A stretch of 64,000 nt of DNA from Rhizomys pruinosus (Eukaryota; Chordata; Mammalia; Rodentia; Spalacidae): contig VZQC01004693.1 in assembly GCA_009823505.1 (NCBI GenBank), forward strand, positions 4,774,144 through 4,838,143, given 5' to 3'. Below are positions 56,490 through 64,000 of this stretch, piece by piece; position 1 is the first letter of the stretch; every line of letters starts with the position of its first letter. Below the pieces are notes generated by a model that saw only the letters and a list, made by a program, of their open reading frames with translations, did no database searches and was not told the origin of the DNA. A program made the translations under genes and the position numbers.

Positions 56490-56875
56490 CTGACTACTTC
56501 CTGATGAGGAGGGAAGTTGAAGGGCAGGGGGGGATTGGGGGGGTCGGGAGTAGGCAGGGCTGTAGGCACAGGGATGTAGGAGTGTAATGACCACTCTGGA
56601 GACCTCCTGGAAGTGTTCCTGCAAGAAGCAGAGGAGGCAAGGTGCTAAAATCAGGAGGAGTCTCTTAGTTGAGATCAGAGGGGCTCCTCTTGTTGTTGGA
56701 TGGTCTTGGCGGTGTTTGCCAGGCTCTGGAGGACAAGGTCTAGATGTAGCCTCACCAGTTTCATCTGTCCAGGTCTCTCAAACATGGATTCACCAGCCAG
56801 CAGTATGTGGGACCTGGCACAGCATTGCCTGGTTGGGTGAAGAATGAGACAAAGGGGTGTCAGAGTGTCTGGCAC
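56490..56875 (-). pseudogene. env C-terminal remnant (transmembrane subunit region)
   Basis: The minus strand has a leucine-rich segment with a Gln/Glu cluster (around 56675-56760), then a hydrophobic stretch and a short C-terminal tail just upstream of the 3' LTR. This resembles the end of a gammaretroviral transmembrane subunit. The surface subunit and most of the ectodomain are absent and the frame is interrupted. It follows the remnant of reverse transcriptase after a deletion. Confidence 0.6.
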
Positions 56876-56913
56876 TTACAGCAGGGGTGTCACAGTGTCT
56901 GGCACCTGCAGCA
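56854..56913. repeat. 30-bp duplication near the provirus deletion junction
   Basis: ggggtgtcagagtgtctggc (56854) and ggggtgtcacagtgtctggc (56884) are adjacent 30-bp units. They lie between the env remnant and the reverse transcriptase remnant. Confidence 0.9.
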
Positions 56914-56999
56914 GCAGGGGCAGCAGAAGAAAACAGAAAAAGAAGGAGGTGAGGGTGAAGGTGCAGAGGGTGAAGGAAGAATGGAGGTGTTGCAATGAT

Positions 57000-57500
57000 A
57001 AGGAGCCCCTGGGATAGGAGGTGGGTAATGATAGGCTTGAGTCCACAGTGGTGAGTTTTAAAAGTAGGAAACAGAGGCCTTGAAGGAAAAGAGGCGGGGT
57101 TCTTGAGGCATACCAGGACCATTGGGTGATGGGAGGTGATTACCGGAGTGGAAATGTTCCAGACCTGAGGGAGGGCAGAGGCTGGACAATCCAGGGTGGT
57201 AACCCAGGAAACTATTAAGGATAAAAGTCAATGAGAGTCTGTAAAGAGTGTGACAAACAGAGACACTGTTGTGTTGAAGTGACTAAGGATGTCACAGCCC
57301 AAGAGGAGCACTGGACAGGCAGACATGACTGAAAAAGAATGGGTGAAAAAATGACCTGCAAGGACACAGGGGAGAGGTAGAGTCCTTCACAGAAAAGAAG
57401 AAATCCTGTCCACTTACATGACAGAAACTGATGAGAGAACTGTTGGGCCTGAGTGTGAGGTGAGTACAGAAAATGTAGCCCCACTGTCCAATAGGAAACA
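57000..57500 (-). pseudogene. Protease and N-terminal reverse transcriptase remnant
   Basis: On the minus strand an aspartic protease motif (Asp-Ser-Gly-Ala, complement of about 57477-57488) is followed by a conserved late protease segment around 57290-57320. Beyond an interruption comes the start of reverse transcriptase (about 57190-57000). Catalytic reverse transcriptase motifs, RNase H and integrase are absent. Frames shift repeatedly, so no active enzyme is possible. Confidence 0.7.
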
Positions 57501-57539
57501 GATGGACTTAGCCACTATCTGGAGCATTAGCCTAGGCTC

Positions 57540-59480
57540 AAGGAGGGTCAGTGGGGTCCCTGAGTCTGGCCACCATCAGTCCTCCACCAGGCCAAGGAAT
57601 TCAGAGGCCAGAGGGGTTTGGGGTGCCTGGAGTAATGGGGCTGGACCTCCGTGGCATGCCACAGAGGACAAGCCTGCACCTGGGCACTCAGATGTCCAAT
57701 GGCCAGGTTGCCCACTGAGGAGGGATGGCTTGGGGAGTGGTCTGGGGTTTGGCAGTTTTTAGCCCAGTGACTTCCTTGGCCATACTTGAAGCAGGCTCCT
57801 GGTGGGATGGACTTAGGCTGGGCCCCTGCAGGATGGGGCTTGATGGAGCCCTTCATGTCCCTCTGCAGGAATGTTGTTGGCCTTGAGGCAGCTACCAGTG
57901 CTTGGGCATGGAGCATAGCCTTTTGTTGTAGCTGAGCCTATCAGGAGGACTCAGCTGCCTCCTCTGGGCCATTCTCATCAAATCCTGTATGGGAGTCTGG
58001 GGACTGTCCTTGGCCTTTTTAATTTTTTCCCCTGATATTTGGAAAAAACGGATAAATAAAGTGAGAAGCCAAGACTGTGTGGCTGCTGCCCGGGAGGTGG
58101 AGTCAAGGCGAGTGTACTGGGTCATGACCTCCTGAAGCCAGTTTGAAAAAACAGCTGGATTTTCATTAGGCTGTTGGGTAACCTCGTGAAACTTGTCATA
58201 ATTAACTATTTTGTTGGAAACTGCTTCCATACCCCATAAGAGGCAGGTAACCATTAAGTATCACATCCAGTGCCTGGCTTGGCCAGCCTGATAATCCCAG
58301 CCAGGTTCCTGGGCAGGTACTGCCTCGATCCCTGTAGGGGCTGAAGGATCCATCACATGGGTGTCATCTGCATACTGTCTAGCTGCTCCCTGAATCTTTA
58401 TACATCCCTCGGGGGTCAAAGTGGTAGATTGGATTACATAGAGACATGCCACGTCAGGCCGTATGCCTGGGTAAGGTAGTGGAACTCTTTAGTGAAAGCA
58501 GAGGGATTAGCAGGGAAGGGCCCCACCACTTCTCCACCTGGGCAAGGTCCTGCAGAGTAAGCGGGACATGAACCCTAACAATGCCTGAAGGCCCCAGCCA
58601 CCTCCTGGAGGGAACATAGTAGGTTAGTGGTGCAGTGTAAGCATGTGTGTGAGGCCATAGGAGAAAAATTAGAGGGAGCCGACCAGTATGTGTGGGGAGA
58701 CCAGGGTGGGGGTTGGGGTGGCAAGAACGGGGGGTGGGGTAGGGGAGGTGGAGGCACAGATGGAACAGGAGGAGTAGGGTACAGGGAGGTTTTGGCTGGA
58801 CCCAGGGGGATGACTGGGGGCTCAGTATCTGGCAAGGTAGCCAGAGCTGAGTGTCTGTGGAGGATCTGGGTTGCCACCTCCAAAAGGTGGCTTACTATCT
58901 TTACAGGCTAGCCAGAGTTTTAATCAGAAGACGGTTACAACCTGGAGGTTCTGGTTTTTCATTTGGAGGCAGGTTGGGGGAAGGGGTGGCCGGTCTGGAA
59001 GAGGATGTGAGGTATGGTGGGGAGGTCAGCAGATATTGCTACAGCAGCAGGGGGAGGGGTGGAAGGAGCATGGAGGGAAGGAGGGAGACCCAGTGACTGG
59101 TGGCTCAGCCAGGGACTCAGGGACGGCTATTGGCAGAGGAGCAGTCTTAACCAGCAGGACCCGAGTCACTGAGCACTGGGAGCAGGGGAGAGGTGGGAGA
59201 GCAAGTCCTGGAAAGCCCCCATGTAGGCCAGCTCTGTCCACTTGCCCATACCTCAGCAAAAGTTCTCTAGATCTCAGAGGATGTTAAAATCAAAAGTGCC
59301 TTCTGGGAGCCACCTGGACTGGTTGTCCAACTCATATTGTGTCCATGCCTCGGAGCAGAGGAAAACTAGGCACTTGGGGCAAAGGGACTGGCCAAGGTTC
59401 AGTTAAAAAAAATTTTTTTTTGAACAGGCAACCCAGTGGTGTCTGGGGGTGAGGCTTTGAGCTGACCCGGAGTTGCCCAT
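57540..59480 (-). pseudogene. gag remnant (matrix, proline-rich, capsid, nucleocapsid)
   Basis: A candidate start lies at 59480 on the minus strand, followed by a matrix-like segment to about 59000. Next come a proline-rich region at about 58620-58880, capsid at about 57900-58500 with the major homology region near 58130-58190, and a single CCHC zinc knuckle at 57752-57793. Its second Cys is replaced by Tyr. The conserved Arg of the major homology region appears as Trp, consistent with CpG decay. Several stops and frameshifts divide it. Gag would form the viral core. Confidence 0.82.
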
Positions 59481-59732
59481 TTTCAAGTCTGGAGATCACA
59501 CAGGGTGCCAAGGGGCATCCCCCAGAGCGCCTTGAGACCTGGCAGTGGGAAGGCATGAGGGGAACTTGGGACTCCAGCAAGGCCCCTCACTGCAGAGCCT
59601 GGCTCTGCAATCCTTCCCAAAACAGAATCAGAAAGAGAGCTTGTCCTGGTGCTGCGATGCCTTTCAGACAGAGACTCTGGACAGCAGAAGTGAGGCAACA
59701 GGAAATGGCTTACCCCAGGCCAGGAGACAAAT

Positions 59733-60122
59733 GTGCTGGGAAAGGAAAGGGGTGTTCGGAATTAAAACTAAACAAAGGCAGGCTTTATTCTAGGGAAATG
59801 CACTCTCGGGCAAATCCGTTGGCCTCTGGGGTAAAAGACCAAGGAAAACACATGTCCAGGGTGGGCTAGGGATTTTTTTATAGGGCAGGAGAGGGGAGAT
59901 GGTGACGTGTTAATCAGATATTGGAATCTGGCCAATCAGGCCAGGTCAGGGCCCCGCTTTGGTGGTCTCTTGGAATCCAGAACCAGGTGTTGGCTTTGTC
60001 CCGTGGTTTATGTGCACTTCCTTCATGTGCTTTTGCAAGCAAGGGCTTCTGGTTAGAAAAGAAGAGTGGAGACCCTCTGGTCCACACCATCTTGGCTTTT
60101 GTTCCAAACCTCCACCCTAACA
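59733..60122 (-). repeat. 5' LTR of the provirus
   Basis: On the minus strand it starts tgttagggtggaggtttgg at 60122. TATA-like element at about 59874-59882 (plus tttttata); intact AATAAA at 59784-59789 (plus tttatt). The inner boundary near 59733 is uncertain and I could not identify the primer-binding site with confidence. Confidence 0.83.
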
Positions 60123-60149
60123 GATATTAGGCTGTCACTCCACATTTGT

Positions 60150-60540
60150 AAAACAGTGGTTTTCCAGGCTGTGCCGTGGCTGAAGAGACTCCATTTTTAT
60201 AAGCAGCTTTTGATCAATTTTGAGTATAAACACAGAGGCTCTGCACCTTGGTGAACAGGTAAAAGCACCATCTGTCCAGTACCACCCAAGGGGCACAGAC
60301 TTATAAGTAACTTATTCCTAAAGTAAAAGGGTGCCACCTTAGAAATTTATTAAATTTGTCAAAATAATTTGGAAATATATGAGCACAGAGGTCCATTAAA
60401 GCCATAACAAGGAAACTGGGCCTGAGAACTTCCTGAAGATACCAGACTGAAGGCAGTTTGCAGCCCCTCCCCTGGACTCCACAAAGACAAGGAACTCTAA
60501 CCTTGTTACGCCAACAGTCTGACTTCAGGCTGGTATGTGA
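60150..60540 (+). repeat. Old AT-rich LTR-like repeat, related to 20460-20790
   Basis: ccaggctgtgccgtggctg, ctccatttttataagcagc, gagtataaacacagaggc and ggggcacagacttataagt align in order with 20550-20710. The provirus integrated at or beside its left end. Family not identified. Confidence 0.5.
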
Positions 60541-60727
60541 CTTAGGGTAGCTGTCCACTCAGGGAGTCCTGAGATGGATTTTTGAGGTACAGCAGGATTG
60601 AGCCCTGGGAAGCAGCATGTGGGCATGTCCTCGAGGGTCCTTCTAGGCCACTACAGGTCCAGGGATATTCCCAGACATGTTGGGTCACGTCCAGGTGTGC
60701 TGGGTGTGCCCAAGGGCATTCTGGTCT

Positions 60728-61005
60728 CTTCAAAGTGCTTCTTTTTTATTTATTTATTTATTTATTTATTTTGTATGTGTATGAATGTACTGTCTGCATG
60801 TAGGTTTGTGCACCCGTGTCGTGCAATGCCGCAGAGGTCAGAAGAGGGTCTCGGATTCCCCTGGAACTGGAGTTCTCCTGGAATTGGAGTTTCAGACGGT
60901 TCTCAGCCGCCATGTGGGTGCTGGGGATTGAACCCGGGTCCTCTGTAAGAGCGGTTGGTGCTCTTAACCGCTAGGCCATCTCTCCAGCCCTTCAAAGTGC
61001 TTCTT
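60728..61005 (-). mobile_element. B2-type SINE, antisense, long form, exact 16-bp TSD
   Basis: cttcaaagtgcttctt is exact at 60728-60743 and 60990-61005. The (TTTA)n-like tract at 60744-60771 is the reversed A-tail. Long-form internal duplication at about 60860-60890. Head at about 60988. Confidence 0.95.
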
Positions 61006-61237
61006 ACAGGGCTGGAGAGATGGCTCAGCAGTTAAGAGGCATTGACTGCTCTTGCAGAGGACCCGGGTTCAATTCCCAGCACCCACATGGCGGCTAAGAA
61101 CTGTCTTTGATTCCAGTTCCAGGGGAATCCGACACCCTCTTCTGACCTCTGCAGCATTGCACGATGGGTGCACAAACCTACATGCAGACAGTACATTCAT
61201 ACAAACACACAAAAAGTAAATTTAAAAAAGTGCTTCC
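61006..61237 (+). mobile_element. B2-type SINE, sense, short form, head to head with the previous one
   Basis: Starts gggctggagagatggctc (61010), contains gggttcaattcccagc, and ends in an A-rich tail. The tail is followed by aaagtgcttc at 61228-61237, a third copy of the target word also present at 60994-61003. This places two B2 insertions at one target site in opposite orientations. Confidence 0.93.
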
Positions 61238-61526
61238 GGCATGGATCATGCCCAGGAAGCCAGGGTCTGTCCAGGGCTGTCCAGGGTCTCTGAGCTGAAG
61301 TCACCAGGCAGAGCTTCTCTTCTTCAGGGTCTCTGTGGCTCAGTGCTTGGCTCTCCTGTGTGGTTATCATCATGGTGACCTTCAAGATCATGCCCTAGAG
61401 CTCCTGGCTCACCTGGTCCTTGATATTATAGTCACTCAGTTTCCCCTAATTTCATGTGGTCTCTGCATCCTGCATGGGCCCAGGATTTGACTGCACATAA
61501 CAGATAATCAACACTGGCTTACACAA
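61238..61526. other. Noncoding spacer, no feature seen
   Basis: gtccagggctgtccagggtc is a small local duplication at about 61269. No gene. Confidence 0.45.
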
Positions 61527-61760
61527 CAAAGGGTATTGTTTGGGGCTGGAGAGATGGCTCAGCAGTTCGGAGTACCTACTGCAGAGGACCAGGGTTTGAT
61601 TCCCAGCACCCATGTAGTGGCTAACAACCATCTGTAACTCCAGTTCCAGGGGAACTTGACACCCTCTTCTGATCTCCATGGCATGACACAAAAGCACTTT
61701 CATACATGCAGATAATACACTCATACACTTAAAAGTAATAAAATAGTTTTTAAAAAAGGG
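61527..61760 (+). mobile_element. B2-type SINE, sense, with short TSD
   Basis: Head at 61541 (tggggctggagagatggc), body gtaactccagttccagggg, tail ending taaaaaagggtat. aaagggtat precedes (about 61528) and follows (about 61755) the element. Confidence 0.9.
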
Positions 61761-61782
61761 TATGTTGAGAGTAAGTACATCC

Positions 61783-61850
61783 CAGTCTACATAGCAGGTG
61801 CCAGGCCAGCTGGGGCTATAGGGAGACCCTGTCTCAAAAAGATCAAAGAA
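61783..61850 (+). repeat. B1 SINE 3' fragment
   Basis: cagtctacatagcaggtgcc, then ggctatagggagaccctgtc and tcaaaaagatc is the 3' half of a B1, with the head missing. Confidence 0.75.
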
Positions 61851-62071
61851 AGGGGTATGCTTGCCTTCTCCCTATAAAATAAGACAAAATGTAAGTATAA
61901 TATGTGTAATATATATGACCTAATTATTATAATGATATTTAAATATGATTATAAATATGCAAATAAACCAGACAGTGAGATGACAGGAAGCTGCCCAGTT
62001 GTCAAACCTTTCCCTCAGCCATGCCTTTGAGGGTCTTGTTCCTTCTGTCTTATGCGTGCACCACTCACATT
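61851..62071. other. AT-rich spacer, no feature seen
   Basis: 61890-61970 is strongly AT-rich (taattattataatgatatt). No gene. Confidence 0.45.
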
Positions 62072-62345
62072 TTGTATCTCTGTGACAAAATAAGGGAATA
62101 AGATCTGCTTTGGCTCACGGCTTCAGGGCTCCACTTAATTGGGGTGGAGCCTCTCACATGGCAACAGGGCCCAGGGTGCAGGTGTAGCCTTCAAAGCATG
62201 CCTTCCTGTCTCCCACTTCCTCTAGCTAGGCCCTACCTTCTTATACTTTTACCATGTCCTAAAATAGTCCTGCTAGCTGGGGTCCCAGCATGCAGCACAT
62301 GAGCCTGTGGGGGACAGTCTGCATTCAAACACAACATTCCAGCTC
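62072..62345 (-). repeat. Rodent LTR-like repeat, antisense
   Basis: ctctgtgacaaaataaggg, ggctcacggcttcagggctc and catgagcctgtgggggac have the order of the antisense LTR-like family at 8741-9046 and 33210-33634. Internal-like sequence follows to its right. Confidence 0.6.
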
Positions 62346-62773
62346 TGGCCCCAAAGGTTCACGACCATCTCATAAAGCAAAATGCATTTAGTCTAGCACA
62401 AGAGTCTCTAAAGTATTTGAAACCCCAAGTCTACAGTCTCTTCCAGGACTGTAGCAATGCTTAGCTGTGGAATCAGACACCAGTGATCAATGGAATATGG
62501 TAAACATCCCCACTCCAGAAAAGAAACATGGGAGGAATGGGGCATAGAAAGAAGGATGAGCCAATGTTAGCCTGAAATCCAGCAGGGAGAACATCAAATC
62601 CTGTAGCTCCGTGTCCAGCACTTGAGCTGTATGGTGATGTATTGTGAATAGCTCTCCTGGGTAGACATGTCATATGTTGGCATCTCTAACTTCTTGGGGT
62701 CTCTACTGAATCTCTGGTATTACCATTAGTTTCATGTAGCCCCTTCCGAGCTGTTGCATGGCTTCTGGCCCTG
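62346..62773. repeat. LTR-element internal-like sequence (tentative)
   Basis: ccccaaaggttcacgaccat, cataaagcaaaatgcattt and the later tctctaacttcttggggtc match segments near 32757-32800 and 34530-34570. All probably derive from one rodent LTR-element internal region. No reading frame is preserved. Confidence 0.45.
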
Positions 62774-62866
62774 CAGCAGATCACCTGGCCTTCTATGCCT
62801 TCCTCAGCAGATCACCTGGCCTTCTATGCCTTCCTCAGCAGATCACCTGGCCTTCTATGCCTTCCT
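62774..62866. repeat. 31-bp minisatellite, three copies
   Basis: cagcagatcacctggccttc starts at 62774, 62805 and 62836, exactly 31 bp apart and practically identical. This indicates a very recent expansion. Confidence 0.97.
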
Positions 62867-62868
62867 TC

Positions 62869-63055
62869 AAAATCTGGGTGGGCTGGGCGTGGTGGCGCAT
62901 GCCTTTAATCCTAGCATTTGGGAGGCAGAGGCAGGCGGATCTTTGTGAGTTCAAGGCCAGCCTGGTCTACAAAGTGAGTTCTAGGATAGCTGGGACTACA
63001 GGGAGACCCTGTCTCGAAAAGACCAAAAACAAACAAACAAACAAAATCTGGGTGG
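62869..63055 (+). mobile_element. B1 SINE, sense, with exact 13-bp TSD
   Basis: aaaatctgggtgg is exact at 62869-62881 and 63043-63055. Full-length body from gggctgggcgtggtggcgc to gagaccctgtctcgaaaaga with an (AAAC)n tail. Confidence 0.96.
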
Positions 63056-63540
63056 AAGCCTCCATGACCCCAGAGCCTTTGCACTGTGCATGCTTACAAA
63101 CCCAGCATCCTGTGGAGGACACCAATGTCTGATCCTAGCTTGAGTGGTGGTGGGCAGTGGCCAAGCTGCAGTGGCCTCTGAGTGTCGGGAGGCATGGAAA
63201 CATTTCCCTAGGTGGCCCTGTGTGAGCAGGGTGTCCCTGATCTCTTTTCTCACAGCAAAGCCTTTCCCATGAGTTCAGACTTTTATACACTTGAACCAGA
63301 GATGAGTAGTCTGGCCAATTGCTAAATTGCCCTCAGGACATCTTTTCCTATTGTCCTGATGCAAAGCACTTGGCTTCTTTTTAATGTACTAATCTCTTTA
63401 ACAGTCTCATCTTCCTGGATCTCAATTTTAAATGTGCTCTTTCCAGCCAAACTGAGCGCTTTCCTAATCCTTCTGCCCTTTTTTCTGGTCATAGTTCTCA
63501 CCGTGAAACTACATGACAGTACCAAAACCAACAGCGCACA
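63056..63540. other. Noncoding stretch, no feature seen
   Basis: 63395-63500 (atctcaattttaaatgtgctc) is AT-richer. No gene or repeat recognised. Confidence 0.45.
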
Positions 63541-63650
63541 ACCAGGCATGGTGGCTCATGCCTGTGGCCCAGCCTCAGGAGGCTGAAGCAGTAGGATTAT
63601 CAGGAGTTCAAGACCACCCTAGACTGTGTAGCAAAGACCTCCCTCAAGCC
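63541..63650 (+). repeat. Old B1-like SINE fragment
   Basis: ccaggcatggtggctcatgc, ggctgaagcagtaggattat and ggagttcaagaccacc follow the B1 order with many changes and no intact tail. Confidence 0.7.
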
Positions 63651-64000
63651 TCACCCATAAAAATTGTGCTGTAGCCTGAATGCTGGCTGTGTCCCAGGGC
63701 ACGGACAAAATGAAGACACAGTCTTCTTCCAATATAAAATGTTCTAGTCCACATGCCACTGGCATCCTGGGTTTCTAAGCCCCACCAGATCCCCCTTTTG
63801 ACAGTACTGTCCCTTTCTAAGCTCTCCCCAGCCCGCTGCCCAGATGACCCCACATTCCCTCCACAAACCAGTTGGAAGGCTTAAGAACCACAAGGTCAGG
63901 TTTGGCCACAGGAACAACCCCACTTCTCTGGCACGAATTTTCTTAGATTCTTCAGTGTTGTGAGAAACAGCTGAGGCAAAGAGTGAATGGGACGGGGGGA
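63651..64000. other. Noncoding stretch to window end, no feature seen
   Basis: No gene or repeat recognised. Confidence 0.5.

Larger units (their letters stand above)
56033..60127 (-). mobile_element. Gammaretrovirus-like (class I) endogenous provirus, internally deleted, antisense
   Basis: Two related LTRs in the same orientation (56038-56452 and about 59733-60122) bracket about 3.3 kb. That interval encodes, on the minus strand, broken gag, protease, the start of reverse transcriptase and the end of env. A full class I provirus is about 8-9 kb, so most of pol and env is missing. The direct repeat gatat at 56033-56037 and 60123-60127 is the probable target duplication. All reading frames are interrupted, so the provirus is defective. 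Confidence 0.88.

Noticed and set aside
56807..58911. Plus-strand frames within the provirus
   Set aside because: They are antisense to gag, protease and env remnants and contain no family signature of their own.

Overview
This is a gene-poor mammalian window from a muroid rodent, more likely a cricetid (hamster, vole or deer-mouse group) than Mus. The evidence is the interspersed repeats. There are many 7SL-derived B1 and tRNA-derived B2/B3 SINEs, several with intact target-site duplications. Most B2-type copies carry an internal segment (gcattgcacgacacgggtg) that differs from the Mus B2 consensus as I remember it. I found no functional protein-coding exon, no tRNA or rRNA gene, no CRISPR array and no bacterial-type feature. 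Long GC-rich open frames lack protein family resemblance and look accidental.

Layout. 0-17 kb: noncoding sequence with nested SINEs (6.7-7.5 kb), B3/B2 copies at 12 kb, a 37-bp minisatellite at 13.5 kb and an old L1 3' end at 14.2-15.0 kb. 17.1-20.1 kb: a near full-length processed pseudogene of Tcf3 (E2A, E12 splice form). It has a GC-rich 5' UTR, a decayed reading frame, a 3' UTR, a poly(A) tail and a 13-bp target-site duplication, and it lies inside an older MLT1-like repeat. 20-28 kb: old LTR fragments and a 720-bp array of an 18-bp unit. 28.2-30.0 kb: an antisense L1 fragment with tandem 5' UTR units and ORF1 but no ORF2 or 3' end. 31-36 kb: several minisatellites, LTR-like repeats and a retroposed insert with its own target-site duplication. 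36-42 kb: SINEs and a solo LTR. 42-54 kb: mostly unique-looking sequence with a large imperfect inverted repeat (44.0-44.7 kb), an old L1 end, paired SINEs and several AT-rich, homeodomain-site-rich blocks that may be conserved regulatory elements. 54.2-60.1 kb: another solo LTR of the same family as the one at 37.8 kb, then an antisense gammaretrovirus-like provirus. The provirus keeps both LTRs, a broken gag and protease, the start of reverse transcriptase and the tail of env. 60-64 kb: SINEs, including a head-to-head B2 pair at one reused target site.

Nothing here forms an operon or an evident new molecular system. The notable content is retrotransposition history: SINE-SINE chimeras inside single target duplications, a B2-type subfamily marked by an internal duplication, a 3'-truncated L1, an internally deleted provirus, and about nine minisatellites in 64 kb. 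Repeat family names are by eye and the older ones are tentative.
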